Shown piece after piece: positions 9,282 to 20,000 of a stretch of DNA of 64,000 nt. Source of the stretch: Cerasicoccus arenae (GTDB lineage: Bacteria; Verrucomicrobiota; Verrucomicrobiia; Opitutales; Cerasicoccaceae); contig NZ_BMXG01000005.1 in the NCBI RefSeq assembly GCF_014651635.1, positions 124,001 through 188,000 on the forward strand, read 5' to 3'. How positions within the stretch are numbered: position 1 is the first letter of the stretch; each line of letters starts with the position of its first letter. A model generated the notes under the pieces. It did no database searches, had not been told where the DNA came from, and was given only the letters and a program-made list of their open reading frames with translations. A program made the position numbers and the translations under genes.

Positions 9282-9634
9282 GGCTGAGGTCTATTCCAAT
9301 TCGAGCGGGTGAGGATTGCGAGTGTCAATGCCTGCTTGAATTTGACGCACTCCCAATTTTCATGTCAGAGATAGACCCTCGAATTCTCATTTGTGGACTT
9401 GCTGCAATCGCCCGTGATGCTCGATGGGGTAAGGAGGCTGGGAAAGAAAGGCGGCGATGGGCGATTGCCGCTGTGGCTATATTGCATTGGTCGGTTATCG
9501 TCTGTGATTTGGTCGGAAACCGACTAACGGATGAGGCCATTTATAGTATATAGTGTGTTCAAGTCTCCACAGGTTTGTCTCATTTCGTTAATGCCGATAA
9601 ATTGCATCCAACTCATAACAACCCACTTAAATCG

Positions 9635-11611
9635 ATGTACGTCCCATCTTTGAAAACAAACACACACCGCTATGTTATACTGACACTTTTTGCGCTGATT
9701 AACTTGCATGCAAGTGAACCAACGCAGACAGCTGTTCTGTTTGACATGTCGAGCGCTGAAGCAATCAATTCATCGGAAACGGAGAACGGTGCCAGTGTGT
9801 CAATCGAGGATGGAGCGCTCAAGGTTTCTTTCGATAAAAGTAGCAGCTATCCAGGGGTAAACCTTAGGCCTGCTGGTGGCGCTTGGAACCTGTCTGAGTA
9901 TGGCGGAGTCGAAATGACATTTGTCAACAATGGCCCCGAAAAATATGGAATTGGTCTTAGGCTGGATAACCCCGGCAACTGGAAAAACAACCCTTGGAAC
10001 ACTGAAGTCGCATGGGTCGAATCTGGGCAGGCCAAGACCATTCGAGTTACTTTTGGACAATCATACGGTAACAAAGGTTACGCCTTGAATCCGTCGCAAG
10101 TGAACAATATCAAAATTTTGGTGGATAGGCCTAGGCAGGCGGGTAGCATCTCCGTGCAATCATTAAGAGCGATTGGTGAGCCGGTCACCTATGAGAAAGC
10201 CGCTGCGCAGCCTGATCAGCCGGTTAAAGCAAAGCAATTGAAGCCGAGCTTTAATTCGCCTTCAATTTCAGGAGAACTGATCGACTTGAGCAAGAAGGGA
10301 AGCTTGTCCGATTATCGGACGAGTAATTCCAGTATCAAGATTGTAGAGGACGATTCCAGCTATGCGTTGGAAATGGATTTCGGAAAGGGCCGTGGATATC
10401 CGAATGTACAATTCCCCATTCCTGATGGCGGTTGGAACCTTGAGCACTTTGCCGGTTTGCAAATTGTCCTAAAAAACAATGGTGATCACAAAGTGAGAAT
10501 TGGTGTAAGGACGGACAACCCAGGCAATTGGAAAGAATCGCCTTGGAATACCGACATGCATCACATTGGACCCGGAGAGACCAAAACAATCCAAACCGTC
10601 TTTGGCCAAGAAAACGGCGCACCATCCTACCCGCTTAATCCAGTCAATATCAGCGGTATTCAGGTGTTTGCCGATAATCCAAGCAAGGCGGGGTCAATTC
10701 AGATCATGGATCTCCGTGGCTATGGAACGGCCGAACAGCGCGAAGCTAAGGAAGCTCTTTCCACGCCCGAGGACCGAAATGTCCCGGCCAAACTGCCATC
10801 TTGGATCGGCAAACGCCCCCCAGTGGAAGGTGACTGGGTGATGACCCTCAATGAGAATTTCGATGAAAAGAAATTGAATCTTTCACTCTGGACACCTCGG
10901 CTTTGTTGGGACGGCCCGGCTAAGGGTGAGACTCAGCGATATCTAGAGGAAAATGTCACCGTACAAGACGGGTTCATGAAAATCCTCTGCGAGGTTAACC
11001 CCGGGCACCAATACAATGATCCGAAACTCGATAGTCGCGTATACGCAACAGGCGCGGTCACAACGTTGGACAAATGGACACAGCGTTACGGCTATTTTGA
11101 AGCTCGCTTGAAGCCGCCAACCGCACGGGGACTCTGGCCAGCATTCTGGCTGATGCCGGATCGTGGCAAGGACAGCGGATTAGATATCTGGCAGCGCCGT
11201 GACACTGGTGCGAAGAATGGTAAGGGCATGGAAATTGATATCTTCGAACATCTCACTGAATGGGGCGGAGGACGCTATAACATCGCCACTCACTGGGATG
11301 GATATGGATCTGATCATAAGCAATGGGGTAGCTCTCATACTTATTATGGACCAACCGAAGACGGTTTTCACACGGCTGGACTCCTTTGGGAACCAGGCAA
11401 ATTGACATGGTATCTCGATGGGGAGAAAAAAGGAGAATGGGAAAATGAGCGTATTGCTGATGTGCCCGCCTACATCAAATTCACCATACAGATGGGCAGT
11501 TGGGCGACTAAGAACGTGGATGACGCAGCCTTGCCGCAATATTTTGAAATCGACTACGTGCGGGCTTGGCAACTGAAGGAGCACCAATCGTTAGCAGAGT
11601 CCCGAAAATGA
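9635..11611 (+). CDS. secreted GH16 endo-beta-glucanase (laminarinase-like) with two accessory domains
   Basis: From the ATG at 9635 the protein has 658 aa and a signal peptide of about 24 residues (HRYVILTLFALINLHAS). Two homologous beta-sandwich domains follow (about 30-195 and 205-365), each with a DNPGNWK...PWNT core and a GxTKTI...FG motif; they resemble the CBM-like modules found at the N-terminus of some agarases. The GH16 catalytic domain covers about 390-650, with EIDIFE at 533-538 (nucleophile Glu533, Asp535, acid/base Glu538). The ExDxxE form with a beta-bulge is that of laminarinases, agarases and kappa-carrageenases, not lichenases. The GH1 and GH5 neighbours favour a beta-glucan substrate. 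The in-frame start at 9575 was rejected because it buries the signal peptide. Confidence 0.88.
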   Translation: MYVPSLKTNTHRYVILTLFALINLHASEPTQTAVLFDMSSAEAINSSETENGASVSIEDGALKVSFDKSSSYPGVNLRPAGGAWNLSEYGGVEMTFVNNGPEKYGIGLRLDNPGNWKNNPWNTEVAWVESGQAKTIRVTFGQSYGNKGYALNPSQVNNIKILVDRPRQAGSISVQSLRAIGEPVTYEKAAAQPDQPVKAKQLKPSFNSPSISGELIDLSKKGSLSDYRTSNSSIKIVEDDSSYALEMDFGKGRGYPNVQFPIPDGGWNLEHFAGLQIVLKNNGDHKVRIGVRTDNPGNWKESPWNTDMHHIGPGETKTIQTVFGQENGAPSYPLNPVNISGIQVFADNPSKAGSIQIMDLRGYGTAEQREAKEALSTPEDRNVPAKLPSWIGKRPPVEGDWVMTLNENFDEKKLNLSLWTPRLCWDGPAKGETQRYLEENVTVQDGFMKILCEVNPGHQYNDPKLDSRVYATGAVTTLDKWTQRYGYFEARLKPPTARGLWPAFWLMPDRGKDSGLDIWQRRDTGAKNGKGMEIDIFEHLTEWGGGRYNIATHWDGYGSDHKQWGSSHTYYGPTEDGFHTAGLLWEPGKLTWYLDGEKKGEWENERIADVPAYIKFTIQMGSWATKNVDDAALPQYFEIDYVRAWQLKEHQSLAESRK

Positions 11612-12681
11612 GAATGAATGAAGTGCCGCACGGCCGAGCAACACGTCTACGCCGCGGCATCAATCTTAGCCATTGGTTTTCGCAAGTTTACACCGATGAC
11701 GGTTATTGCGCTGAACATTTCGACAGTTACATCCAAGAGCCAGATATTGAATTGGTTCGCACGTTAGGATTCGACCATGTTCGTTTCCCCGTTGCGTGCG
11801 AACCAATGTTGGCGAATGGGAGTACCGGGCAAATTAGCGAAGTAAAAATGGCCCGCTTGAAGAAGGCAGTCGAATTACTCCTCGAGCATGAGCTTTGCGT
11901 AATACTAGACATTCACCCCGAGACGCCTTTTAAAGAACGTTTAGCCTTGGATGACGCCTCAGTAGCTGCATTTACTGAGTTCTGGAGAGTGCTAGCAACT
12001 CGCATGAGTGATTTCGATCCGGAGCGCCTATTCCTTGAAGTGCTCAATGAACCTTGCATATGTAATCCTTCGCGTTGGTCTTGGATTCAAAACCAGTGCG
12101 TTGCGGCGATACGAGAGGCTGCGCCGGAGCATACTATTATTGTATCGGGCGATGAATGGTCGCAACTCCCGCAGCTACTGTTGATCGAAATGCCTGAGGA
12201 CGACAATGTGATTGCTAATTTCCACATGTACGAGCCTTCATCGTTCACGCATCAAGGTGCCAAGTGGGGTAGCCCTTGGATGTGTGAAACGAAAGGCTTA
12301 GCTTACCCCTCTAGGGGCTCCAACGCGAAAGTCCTGCTTGGTTCGGTCGAAAATGATGAAGCGCGTAGGCAACTGGACGAATATATTGAGCTGGACTGGG
12401 ATCACGCTGCCTACCGTCGCTATATTGCTCCGGCAGAGCGTTTCCGCTTGGAAAACAATGTTCCAGTCATGTGCAACGAATTTGGCGTATACAAAAAATA
12501 CGCTCCGCGGGCATCTCGTTTACGGTGGACGAAGGATGTGATCTCTGCATTCGAATCGGCGGACATTGCGTGGACTATGTGGGATTACGCTGGCGATTTT
12601 TCAATTGTGAAAACGGATTATGGGAACAGGACCCCGGACCTGGAGTTGCTAAGGTGCATGGGGCTTTTATTGGAACAATAA
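11608..12681 (+). CDS. GH5-family (cellulase-fold) glycoside hydrolase
   Basis: A 357-aa protein with a (beta/alpha)8 barrel: RRGINLSHWF at the N-terminus, DHVRFPV on strand 2, acid/base Glu148 in LNEP, and nucleophile Glu291 in CNEFG, followed by TMWDYAGDF. The chosen ATG overlaps the stop of the preceding GH16 gene (ATGA, 4 bp), which indicates translational coupling; an upstream in-frame start at 11566 would overlap more. There is no signal peptide, so the protein probably acts in the cytoplasm on imported beta-gluco-oligosaccharides, although the upstream partner is secreted. GH5 covers many beta-1,4 and beta-1,3 specificities and the subfamily is not assigned here. Confidence 0.87.
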   Translation: MRMNEVPHGRATRLRRGINLSHWFSQVYTDDGYCAEHFDSYIQEPDIELVRTLGFDHVRFPVACEPMLANGSTGQISEVKMARLKKAVELLLEHELCVILDIHPETPFKERLALDDASVAAFTEFWRVLATRMSDFDPERLFLEVLNEPCICNPSRWSWIQNQCVAAIREAAPEHTIIVSGDEWSQLPQLLLIEMPEDDNVIANFHMYEPSSFTHQGAKWGSPWMCETKGLAYPSRGSNAKVLLGSVENDEARRQLDEYIELDWDHAAYRRYIAPAERFRLENNVPVMCNEFGVYKKYAPRASRLRWTKDVISAFESADIAWTMWDYAGDFSIVKTDYGNRTPDLELLRCMGLLLEQ

Positions 12682-12956
12682 ACGATTCAAAATTCGCTGG
12701 CTTCGATAGTTCTTGAGGTTTTTAATCAGAATGCCCACAGCGACCCAGTTCCAGTTGAAGCCTTTTTCTCTTTTACTTTGTTGCTCATCGATTACTAGGA
12801 CTGGATTTCGGCACCGTGAGGCTTCTCTCGGAGTGTGCTTGTTACGCGAATATTGTCGCGACAAGGGGCACCGTAGGGATGGCCCCATCCTTTCGCCCAG
12901 AAACGGGAACCGCCGGATGCTGGGCAATGAGCATCCGACGGAATCTTTCTACTTTA

Positions 12957-14924
12957 TTAAGATTGGTCCGGTTCGGTTCGCCCTGCGAGAGTGGGCTGAG
13001 TAGACTGTACGCCATCGACCTCAGAGGCCAAGTCTGCGCGCTGCCAAACACGCACATAGTCGATAACAAAATCGCATGGAAGTTGCGCATCGTCTATGCC
13101 ATTATTATCCCAACCACCGGAAACGTGGGTGAACATCATGTCCGATTCGACACTAGAAATACGAGGTGACTCCCAACGGGCCACGACCTCCCCATTTGCA
13201 TAAAATACCGCTTCACCCGGTGTCCAAAGCAAGCCAGCTGTGATGTATCCCTCGGCATCTGGCTCGAAGTAAATCGTGGTCGACCCAGTTTGCTGGTGGT
13301 CCTTGCCATATCCGTTCCAGTGCATTGCAATATTGTAGCGATAGACGCCCCATCCCGATAGAAACTCCATGATATCAAACTCCATTCCTTTATTTCCACT
13401 ATCTTGGCGTTTCCACTGAGGGCCAGCATCAAGGCCGCGATCAGGCATGAGCCAAAAGGCAGGCCAAAGTCCAGGTGCCTCCGGTAGCTTCATACGGGCT
13501 TCGAAATATCCGTAACGCTGCACCCACTTGCCATAGGTATCGATAAAACCAGTGGCGTAATCGGTCACCTTGCCTTCAGGACTATCGGCGTGCGGCCCCT
13601 TCTTTTTCTCAAAGCGGAGTCGGCAAACTCCATCGCCAACGATCACGTTATCTTTACTGAAATGACTACGCTTGTCCCAGTAATTTGGAGTGTAGACGTT
13701 CCATCGGGTGAGGTCGATTTCATTGCCATCAAATTCTTCATTGAATGTCACAGTCCAATCGCCTTCTACGGGCGGACGCTTGCCAATCCATTCGGGCAGG
13801 GCCTTTGTTGGTGCGCCGGCGATAATTGATTCAATCCGCATGCTCTGGGCTTCGCCAGAAGGGTCAGCTAGTATGGCGATCGATCCTACCGCATTGCTGA
13901 CAAATCGTGTGCCCGTACCCTTCTCTGACTGCCAGCTCGTCTTCACCGAACCTTTGATGCCTGTCCAAGGAACTTCAGGGATAAATGACACAACAATGTT
14001 GCCCTCTCCACCTGGCGGAATTGGTCCGGAAGAAAAAACATCGGTGCCGCCCGGTTGACTGAGTGCGCGCGCCCGTGGAGAAACTGGACTCGTGCCAGTG
14101 TTTTTGATGCGTATGGCGACAGCGACTGACTGTCTCAGATCCCATTTACCGATAATCGGATTGATAGAAATCTTTCGGCCCTTACCCTTGGTGAAATTGA
14201 CGTCCAGTGCAGAGCCATCGTTTACCAGTGTGGCCTCAGCTCCATCCGTTGCAACAATTTGGGCGGGCAGTAATTTAACCTCAGCCCCAAGAATCACACC
14301 TTTTGGCGGTGCCGTGCGGACCGAAGCAGGGTTAACCGGCGGTGTTTCTCCCGCCGGGCCAGCAGCCTTGATCGAAACGATGCGAAACTGCTTTTCCGCC
14401 TTAGATGTCTTTCCGGTAAAAAATAGCAACTGCGACACTTTAGAAGGATCCAGCTTGTAACCAGGCTTGAGACCATAACTGTGGCCGAAGATGACCTTAA
14501 GGGTTTTTGTCTCGCCGGGTTTCACTGTCGTTGACTCTGTGTTCCAAGGATTATCCTGCCAGTTGCCAGAATTATCTACTCGCAAAGAAAGGGGCAGTTT
14601 AGTTTCCCCGGTATTTTCTATTTCGGCTTCGATATGGCCGAAATCCGATAAATCCCAAGGCGACCCGTCAGTCGACGTGATCCCAAGTCCGGGATATCCT
14701 TCTGGTCCCATTGCTATAATCACATCGATTTCGGAAGCAGAAGAATGAGGATTTCGTTCAAAAGTAACCTGGCTGCTGCTCGGCTTCATGGAGCCAATGT
14801 CCAAAACGCGTTCGGTGGATTCATTCGCTTGCAGAGGGATAATTGACGCCAAGGAAAGCAATGTCCCCAACGTGAATGTGGAAAAAGTGAAATTTCCGGG
14901 TAAGTAACGATTTGAGATTAACAT
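12957..14924 (-). CDS. secreted GH16 endo-beta-glucanase, second copy
   Basis: A 655-aa protein with a signal peptide ending near residue 33 (PLQA-NES). Residues about 40-190 form one beta-sandwich accessory domain of the same type as in the other GH16 gene (DNSGNWQDNPWNT), and residues about 215-365 a second, more divergent one. The catalytic domain from about residue 375 starts with the same WIGKRPPVEGDW linker as its paralogue and carries EFDIME at 515-520 (nucleophile Glu515, acid/base Glu520). The two GH16 proteins are clearly duplicates that diverged. This copy is on the opposite strand and divergent from the second GH1 gene. Laminarin or a related beta-1,3-glucan is the likely substrate; an algal galactan is the alternative. 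Confidence 0.87.
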   Translation of the reverse strand: MLISNRYLPGNFTFSTFTLGTLLSLASIIPLQANESTERVLDIGSMKPSSSQVTFERNPHSSASEIDVIIAMGPEGYPGLGITSTDGSPWDLSDFGHIEAEIENTGETKLPLSLRVDNSGNWQDNPWNTESTTVKPGETKTLKVIFGHSYGLKPGYKLDPSKVSQLLFFTGKTSKAEKQFRIVSIKAAGPAGETPPVNPASVRTAPPKGVILGAEVKLLPAQIVATDGAEATLVNDGSALDVNFTKGKGRKISINPIIGKWDLRQSVAVAIRIKNTGTSPVSPRARALSQPGGTDVFSSGPIPPGGEGNIVVSFIPEVPWTGIKGSVKTSWQSEKGTGTRFVSNAVGSIAILADPSGEAQSMRIESIIAGAPTKALPEWIGKRPPVEGDWTVTFNEEFDGNEIDLTRWNVYTPNYWDKRSHFSKDNVIVGDGVCRLRFEKKKGPHADSPEGKVTDYATGFIDTYGKWVQRYGYFEARMKLPEAPGLWPAFWLMPDRGLDAGPQWKRQDSGNKGMEFDIMEFLSGWGVYRYNIAMHWNGYGKDHQQTGSTTIYFEPDAEGYITAGLLWTPGEAVFYANGEVVARWESPRISSVESDMMFTHVSGGWDNNGIDDAQLPCDFVIDYVRVWQRADLASEVDGVQSTQPTLAGRTEPDQS

Positions 14925-15427
14925 TTGAAGTCTATTCTATCACGTTAGAAAATAATAACACTGGCGGGGTCCGACTAAAGGCCTGTCATTTTCTGATCAA
15001 GAACAAGGCTTAGTTTAGCCAATTTTCCCTACTAATGTCTAGATGAAAGCCTTATTTGGGCAATGAGTTGCATTTGCCCCGAGAATGGGTAAATACTAAA
15101 GGTCAGCAGCCTAATTGTAACGCATAGAGTCAATTGCAGACCGGCCACCGCCTAACTTTGAAATGAACAATTGGATGCAGTGATTTTCTTTTCTCAGCCT
15201 GTAGCGCAGAGAAGTTTAGCATGGTTGGTAAAGTCATGCTCGTGGTTGGCTTATATCGGTTCTGGGTATTGTTTCTGGATCGGCCACCTTGGATCAGGAA
15301 AAGACTGGACTCCAGTCGGTGGGCGACTAACGCGTCTGCTTGATATGTGTTATATTACTATCCACAGTCCTTAATGCCCCCCCCTGTTCGGGAAATATTA
15401 GCAAGCAAGCATGCCTTTAACAATCCG
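14925..15427. other. 503-bp divergent intergenic region between GH16 and GH1
   Basis: This region separates two divergently transcribed CAZyme genes and must hold both promoters. An interrupted inverted repeat GGGCAA (15058-15063) / TTGCCC (15074-15079) and an 8-C run (15377-15384) are the only structures I see. No convincing small gene and no copy of the 9261-9281 palindrome was found. Confidence 0.5.
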
Positions 15428-16876
15428 ATGCCAATAAAACACGATAATCAAAGCATAACTAAATTTCCTTCGCACTTCACATGGGGCGCTGCAGCAGCAG
15501 CATACCAAATAGAAGGCGCTTGGGATTCCGACGGAAAGGGGCAATCCGTCTGGGATGCCTTCACCAAAAAAAAGGGAGCGGTTTGGGAAGGTCACAGTGG
15601 TAATGTTGCGTGTGATCATTACAATCGTTATGCAGAAGATATTGAGTTAATGGAGCTGATTGGTCTTCAGGCCTATCGCTTATCGGTGTCCTGGCCTCGT
15701 GTCATGCCTGAGGGCGTGGGGAAGGTAAATCCACGGGGTATTGAATTTTATGACCGCTTAGTCGATCGCCTACTCGAATCAAATATCGAGCCTTGGGTGA
15801 CTCTTTTTCATTGGGATTATCCACATGAATTAGACCTCAAAGGAGGTTGGTTGAATCCTGATAGCCCTAAGTGGTTTGCTGATTACACCAAAGTTGTGGT
15901 CGAGTGTTTGTCTGATCGTGTTTCCAATTGGATCACCCTGAATGAGCCTCAATGCTTTATTGGGCTAGGGCATCTGGTTGGCGAGCATGCGCCGGGAATG
16001 AAGCTCAGTCTTCAGAAGGTGCTACAGGCAGGCCATAATGCATTGCTCGCCCATGGCCTTGCTGTTCAAGCCATTCGGACAAACACCAAGCAACCGGCTA
16101 GCATCGGTTGGGCTCCTGTAGGTGCCGTACATTATCCGCATACTGATTCGAAGGAAGATTGTGCAGCAGCAATGGCGGGTATGCATGCTGTGTATGGAGA
16201 CAACGTCTGGAATAACCGTTGGTGGGGCGATCCTGTTGTTCATGGCTTCTATCCTGAGGAAGGATTGCGCGCCTATGGCGCTTCAGCGCCCAAAGTTAAA
16301 TCGGGCGATTTTGACATCATCAAACAACCAATCGATTTCTACGGTTGCAATATTTACTCCGGAGTTCCAACGAAGGCAGGCAGTAATGGTAAGCCCGAGG
16401 TGGTAACCTTACCGGCTGGATCGCCGCATACACATTTCCTCTGGAATAGAACGCCCGAAGCATTATATTGGGGAACGAAGTTCCTCGCTGAACATTATAA
16501 GCTTCCTGTTGTGGTGACGGAAAATGGTCTGTCCTGTAATGACTGGGTGACTCTCGATGGGCAGGTGCCGGATGCCCAGCGGATAGATTTCCTTCGACGC
16601 TACCTTCTTTGCTTGGAAAAAGCCATCGATGAAGGTGTGGACGTTCGTGGTTACTTTCATTGGTCGATTATGGATAATTTTGAATGGGCGGAAGGATACA
16701 AACATCGGTTTGGACTGATCCACGTTGATTATGAAACCCAGAAGCGCACACTGAAAGATTCTGCCTACTGGTACCGAGGAGTCATTCGGTCGAATGGAGC
16801 TAGCCTTGGCCATTTTTCAACTGCTGATTCTACCTCCGCAGATTATGAAGAAAAAACCGCCGCACTATATTCCTAA
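15428..16876 (+). CDS. GH1 beta-glucosidase (stand-alone paralogue)
   Basis: From ATG 15428 the protein has 482 aa, a full GH1 barrel without signal peptide. Acid/base Glu173 lies in TLNEP and nucleophile Glu365 in VTENG; the N-terminal AYQIEG and the FHWSIMDNFEW aglycone-site segment are intact. It aligns along the whole barrel with the GH1 part of the AraC fusion at 7363-9183, including the unusual CDHYNRY, FGCNI/YGCNI and AYG/IYG stretches, but ends about 25 residues after the barrel without any HTH. Upstream in-frame starts (15347, 15374) are less likely because they add a non-conserved extension. It probably hydrolyses beta-glucosides or laminari-oligosaccharides to glucose in the cytoplasm. 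Confidence 0.92.
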   Translation: MPIKHDNQSITKFPSHFTWGAAAAAYQIEGAWDSDGKGQSVWDAFTKKKGAVWEGHSGNVACDHYNRYAEDIELMELIGLQAYRLSVSWPRVMPEGVGKVNPRGIEFYDRLVDRLLESNIEPWVTLFHWDYPHELDLKGGWLNPDSPKWFADYTKVVVECLSDRVSNWITLNEPQCFIGLGHLVGEHAPGMKLSLQKVLQAGHNALLAHGLAVQAIRTNTKQPASIGWAPVGAVHYPHTDSKEDCAAAMAGMHAVYGDNVWNNRWWGDPVVHGFYPEEGLRAYGASAPKVKSGDFDIIKQPIDFYGCNIYSGVPTKAGSNGKPEVVTLPAGSPHTHFLWNRTPEALYWGTKFLAEHYKLPVVVTENGLSCNDWVTLDGQVPDAQRIDFLRRYLLCLEKAIDEGVDVRGYFHWSIMDNFEWAEGYKHRFGLIHVDYETQKRTLKDSAYWYRGVIRSNGASLGHFSTADSTSADYEEKTAALYS

Positions 16877-17035
16877 ACCCCACGGATTATTTGCCGATGA
16901 TGAGATGAAAACCACGCGACCAATTGCAAGAATGCCTCCGATTAAAAGATGAAATATAACAACAGGATCGGAAACATAATTAGTCGTCGATCCATCTACC
17001 CCGATTAGCTCATCAATAAAAACACTCAGTTGCTA

Positions 17036-20000
17036 ATGAATACCCCAAGACAGAAGAGCGAGTGCCGTAAGCGCCAGGGGTTCGCTCTGGTTCTCAGCCT
17101 CAGTCTGATGTCATTTCTGGTGCTGCTCATTTTGTCTTTAGCGATTCTGACCAAGCTGGAAATTCAGTCGTCGGCAAACATGATGCAGCGCAATCAGGCT
17201 CGCCAGAATGCGCTTACCGCTCTCAATATTGCGCTTGGTGAGTTGCAGAAATACGCGGGGCCAGATCAACGCATAACCGCACGCGCGGATTTGCAGCATG
17301 GTGACACATCCGCCAATCCGTATTGGACTGGAGTGTATGGTAATTCGATTGCAGCCAGTTACACGACAACGCCGGAGCAAATCGCAACCGACCTCACTGA
17401 CGCCAATAAAGTCGACTCCCAAGGATCGTCGGCCCGGTTGCTAAGTTGGTTGGTTAGCGGTAATGAAATGGTTCCGTTTAATCCAACCACAGATATCGGC
17501 ACCTCCGGTGAAATTATCAATGCGCCTGATGCATCCAGTATTCCCTTCAACCCGGTCACAGTCGTAAGCAATCTGAACGATAGCACGGCAATTACTGCGA
17601 CAGATCTAGTCATTCAAGATGTTAATGGAAGTCCTCGGGCGGCGCGTATATTGGTTGGGGACGGTGTAACTGCTGATTCCAGTGATTTTGTGGCGGTCCC
17701 TTTAGTTGATCTTGAAAACAATACGGGTGCGAAAGTGGGTGGCTATGCGTGGTGGATCGGCGACGAAGGTGTCAAAGCTCGCGCCAACTTACCCTTGGTT
17801 ACTGAAAGCAATAAAAAGCTGAACGCGTTCGTTAGCGCTTCCCGTACCGCAGTTGAATTGATGTCGGATGGCGGCGAAGATGACGATTCTCTGGTTGGTG
17901 ATCGGATTGATGTAGCCTACAATCCCGAGGATGCCCGTTTGGAACGCATTGAACAACTTGAAGAACTGCCATTAGTATCCCTTGAGCCCGTTGACTTTTC
18001 GACGAAGCTGAAGTATCGTTTTCACGATCTGACGACCCGTTCGCAGTCCGTAATTGTCGATACTTACGCTGGTGGTTTGAAACGAGATCTATCCATCATT
18101 CTCGACGAGTCCTTCATTCCTGCTGTAGATGATCCCACTGCAGATGTGAATCGACTTTGGGTTCCACATACTGGAGATACCTTGGGTTTTACGCCAGGTT
18201 TTGCGATTCCAACATGGAGACATTTGCGTTCATTTGCGCAAACGAGGGTTCCGACGACAGGCACCGATGCGTTTAAGATGGAACCAATTCTTCCGGCTCA
18301 TGATAAAGCGGATAATGGAGGGGAAACATTTCCAGACCATGTGGGCATTGCTCCGGTTATAACATATTTTTCGATGGGGTTCCGAGCTGCTTACAACAAT
18401 CCCATTGAGGTGGAAGGGATTGAACCGGAGATACACTTGAATCTTTACCCCCTCGTAGTCATCTGGAATCCGTATAACTTTACGCTAAAACCTCCACCCG
18501 ATTCAGAGGGATATTACGAAGTCGGAATTTATCCGACTTACAATGTGAAACTCGATCTTGAGGCTTTTGTAGCGAGGGATTCGGCGGTGCCGGAATGGAC
18601 AAATATCACTTCATTTGATTTTCAAAGGGATACTGATGGTGATCGGACTAAGACGGAGTTTATCCGTTTTCGATTAAAATGCCCAGAGGATGGAATTCCC
18701 CCGGGACAGAGCTTGATTTTTTCTCTGCCTGATGATTCTACCGCCCTTTATGATCAGAAGAATGTTCTTTATAACAAAGACCCCTTGGATGGGTATGTGT
18801 CTGTTCCATTCACTCCTACTGGTTCTAAAACACCCATAAAAGCTCTATCGGAAGAGGTATTTGCGGATTACAGGTTAGTGAATAACTACGAGAGATCCTA
18901 TGATGCGGATGGAAATGTTACTCATGAATCTAACCGAGGGTCTAGCTTCAGTAATAATGGAGGTGGCGCGATGTACATCTATATTGGTGAGCCGGTCGAG
19001 CAACCCATTTACGTTGGATGGCCGTCTCCTGACGGGCACATTGTGCATAACCCTTCTTGGGGGCCTCGTCGTTGGTATAACACCCATCAACAAATTGGAT
19101 GGGATAATAACAAGGTAAAAGTTCTAGACGAAGCATCGCATCAGCAAGAGCCAGGGCAGCTACAATACAAACCGCCCTTGGATGATGCCTACGTTTTCCT
19201 GACTCAGGCCCTCTTTTCTGGGCAAGGGCAGAATGCCCAGCTCGATACTGATCAGTTCATGTTCACCACACGTTGGCTTGCCCAAGGCAATATGCGGGCG
19301 GTTCGCTCCGGCAGAACTCGTAGGGATGGGAACTTCAATGTGTTATACACTGCAACGACCGGTAACGTTAAAACGCCATGGCAAAAATTCAGCAATGGCA
19401 GTGGCTCAGAAGAACACCGGACTTCGGCTGGAAATGGCCACGATTGGATAGCCAATGAGCCGGTTGATGCGATTTTGTATGAGTTCCCTTACGAGGATCA
19501 GCCAATATTTTCGATTGGCCAGCTCCAGCACGCAAATCTTTCTTTGGTTGGGGCTTATCCGTCATACCCAATTGGCAATAGCTTGGCAGATTTTCGTTTG
19601 AATGAGAAATCGTCTACTCCAATTGGCTATCAACTAGCTCGCATTGATGCGACTAATCAGGGTGGGATTAATCAATTACGTAATGATCAACGAGGCTACT
19701 ATGATATATCCTTCCTCTTGAACCGCACGCTTTGGGATCAATATTATTTTTCGACAGTACCCGCAACGGGTGATGTTCCTGACACACTCCCGAATACACG
19801 CTATGTAGAATACAATGATAGCGTTGATCTTCAGGATCCTGATAAGTCTGCTGCTGGATTAATGCTGAATGGCGGGTTCAATATCAACTCAACTTCAGAG
19901 CAGGCTTGGCGCGCCGTTCTTGGCGCTACGAATCAACTGAAGTATGATCCAGAAGATGCGTTAGGCGGGAATCCCTTGAATTCCGCTTTCTCTCGCTTTT

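Noticed and set aside
9206-9553. Open frame of 115 aa on the plus strand in the GH1-AraC/GH16 gap
   Set aside because: No ribosome-binding site, no family resemblance, Arg/Ile-biased composition and position over a palindrome; more likely regulatory DNA.
12667-12927. Open frame of 86 aa between GH5 and the second GH16 gene
   Set aside because: Basic, low-complexity translation without any recognisable motif; three overlapping frames are open here by chance.
12957-14924. Naming the GH16 enzymes agarases because of their accessory domains
   Set aside because: The neighbours (GH1, GH5) fit beta-glucan better, and the ExDxxE motif is shared by both groups, so only a laminarinase-like call is given.
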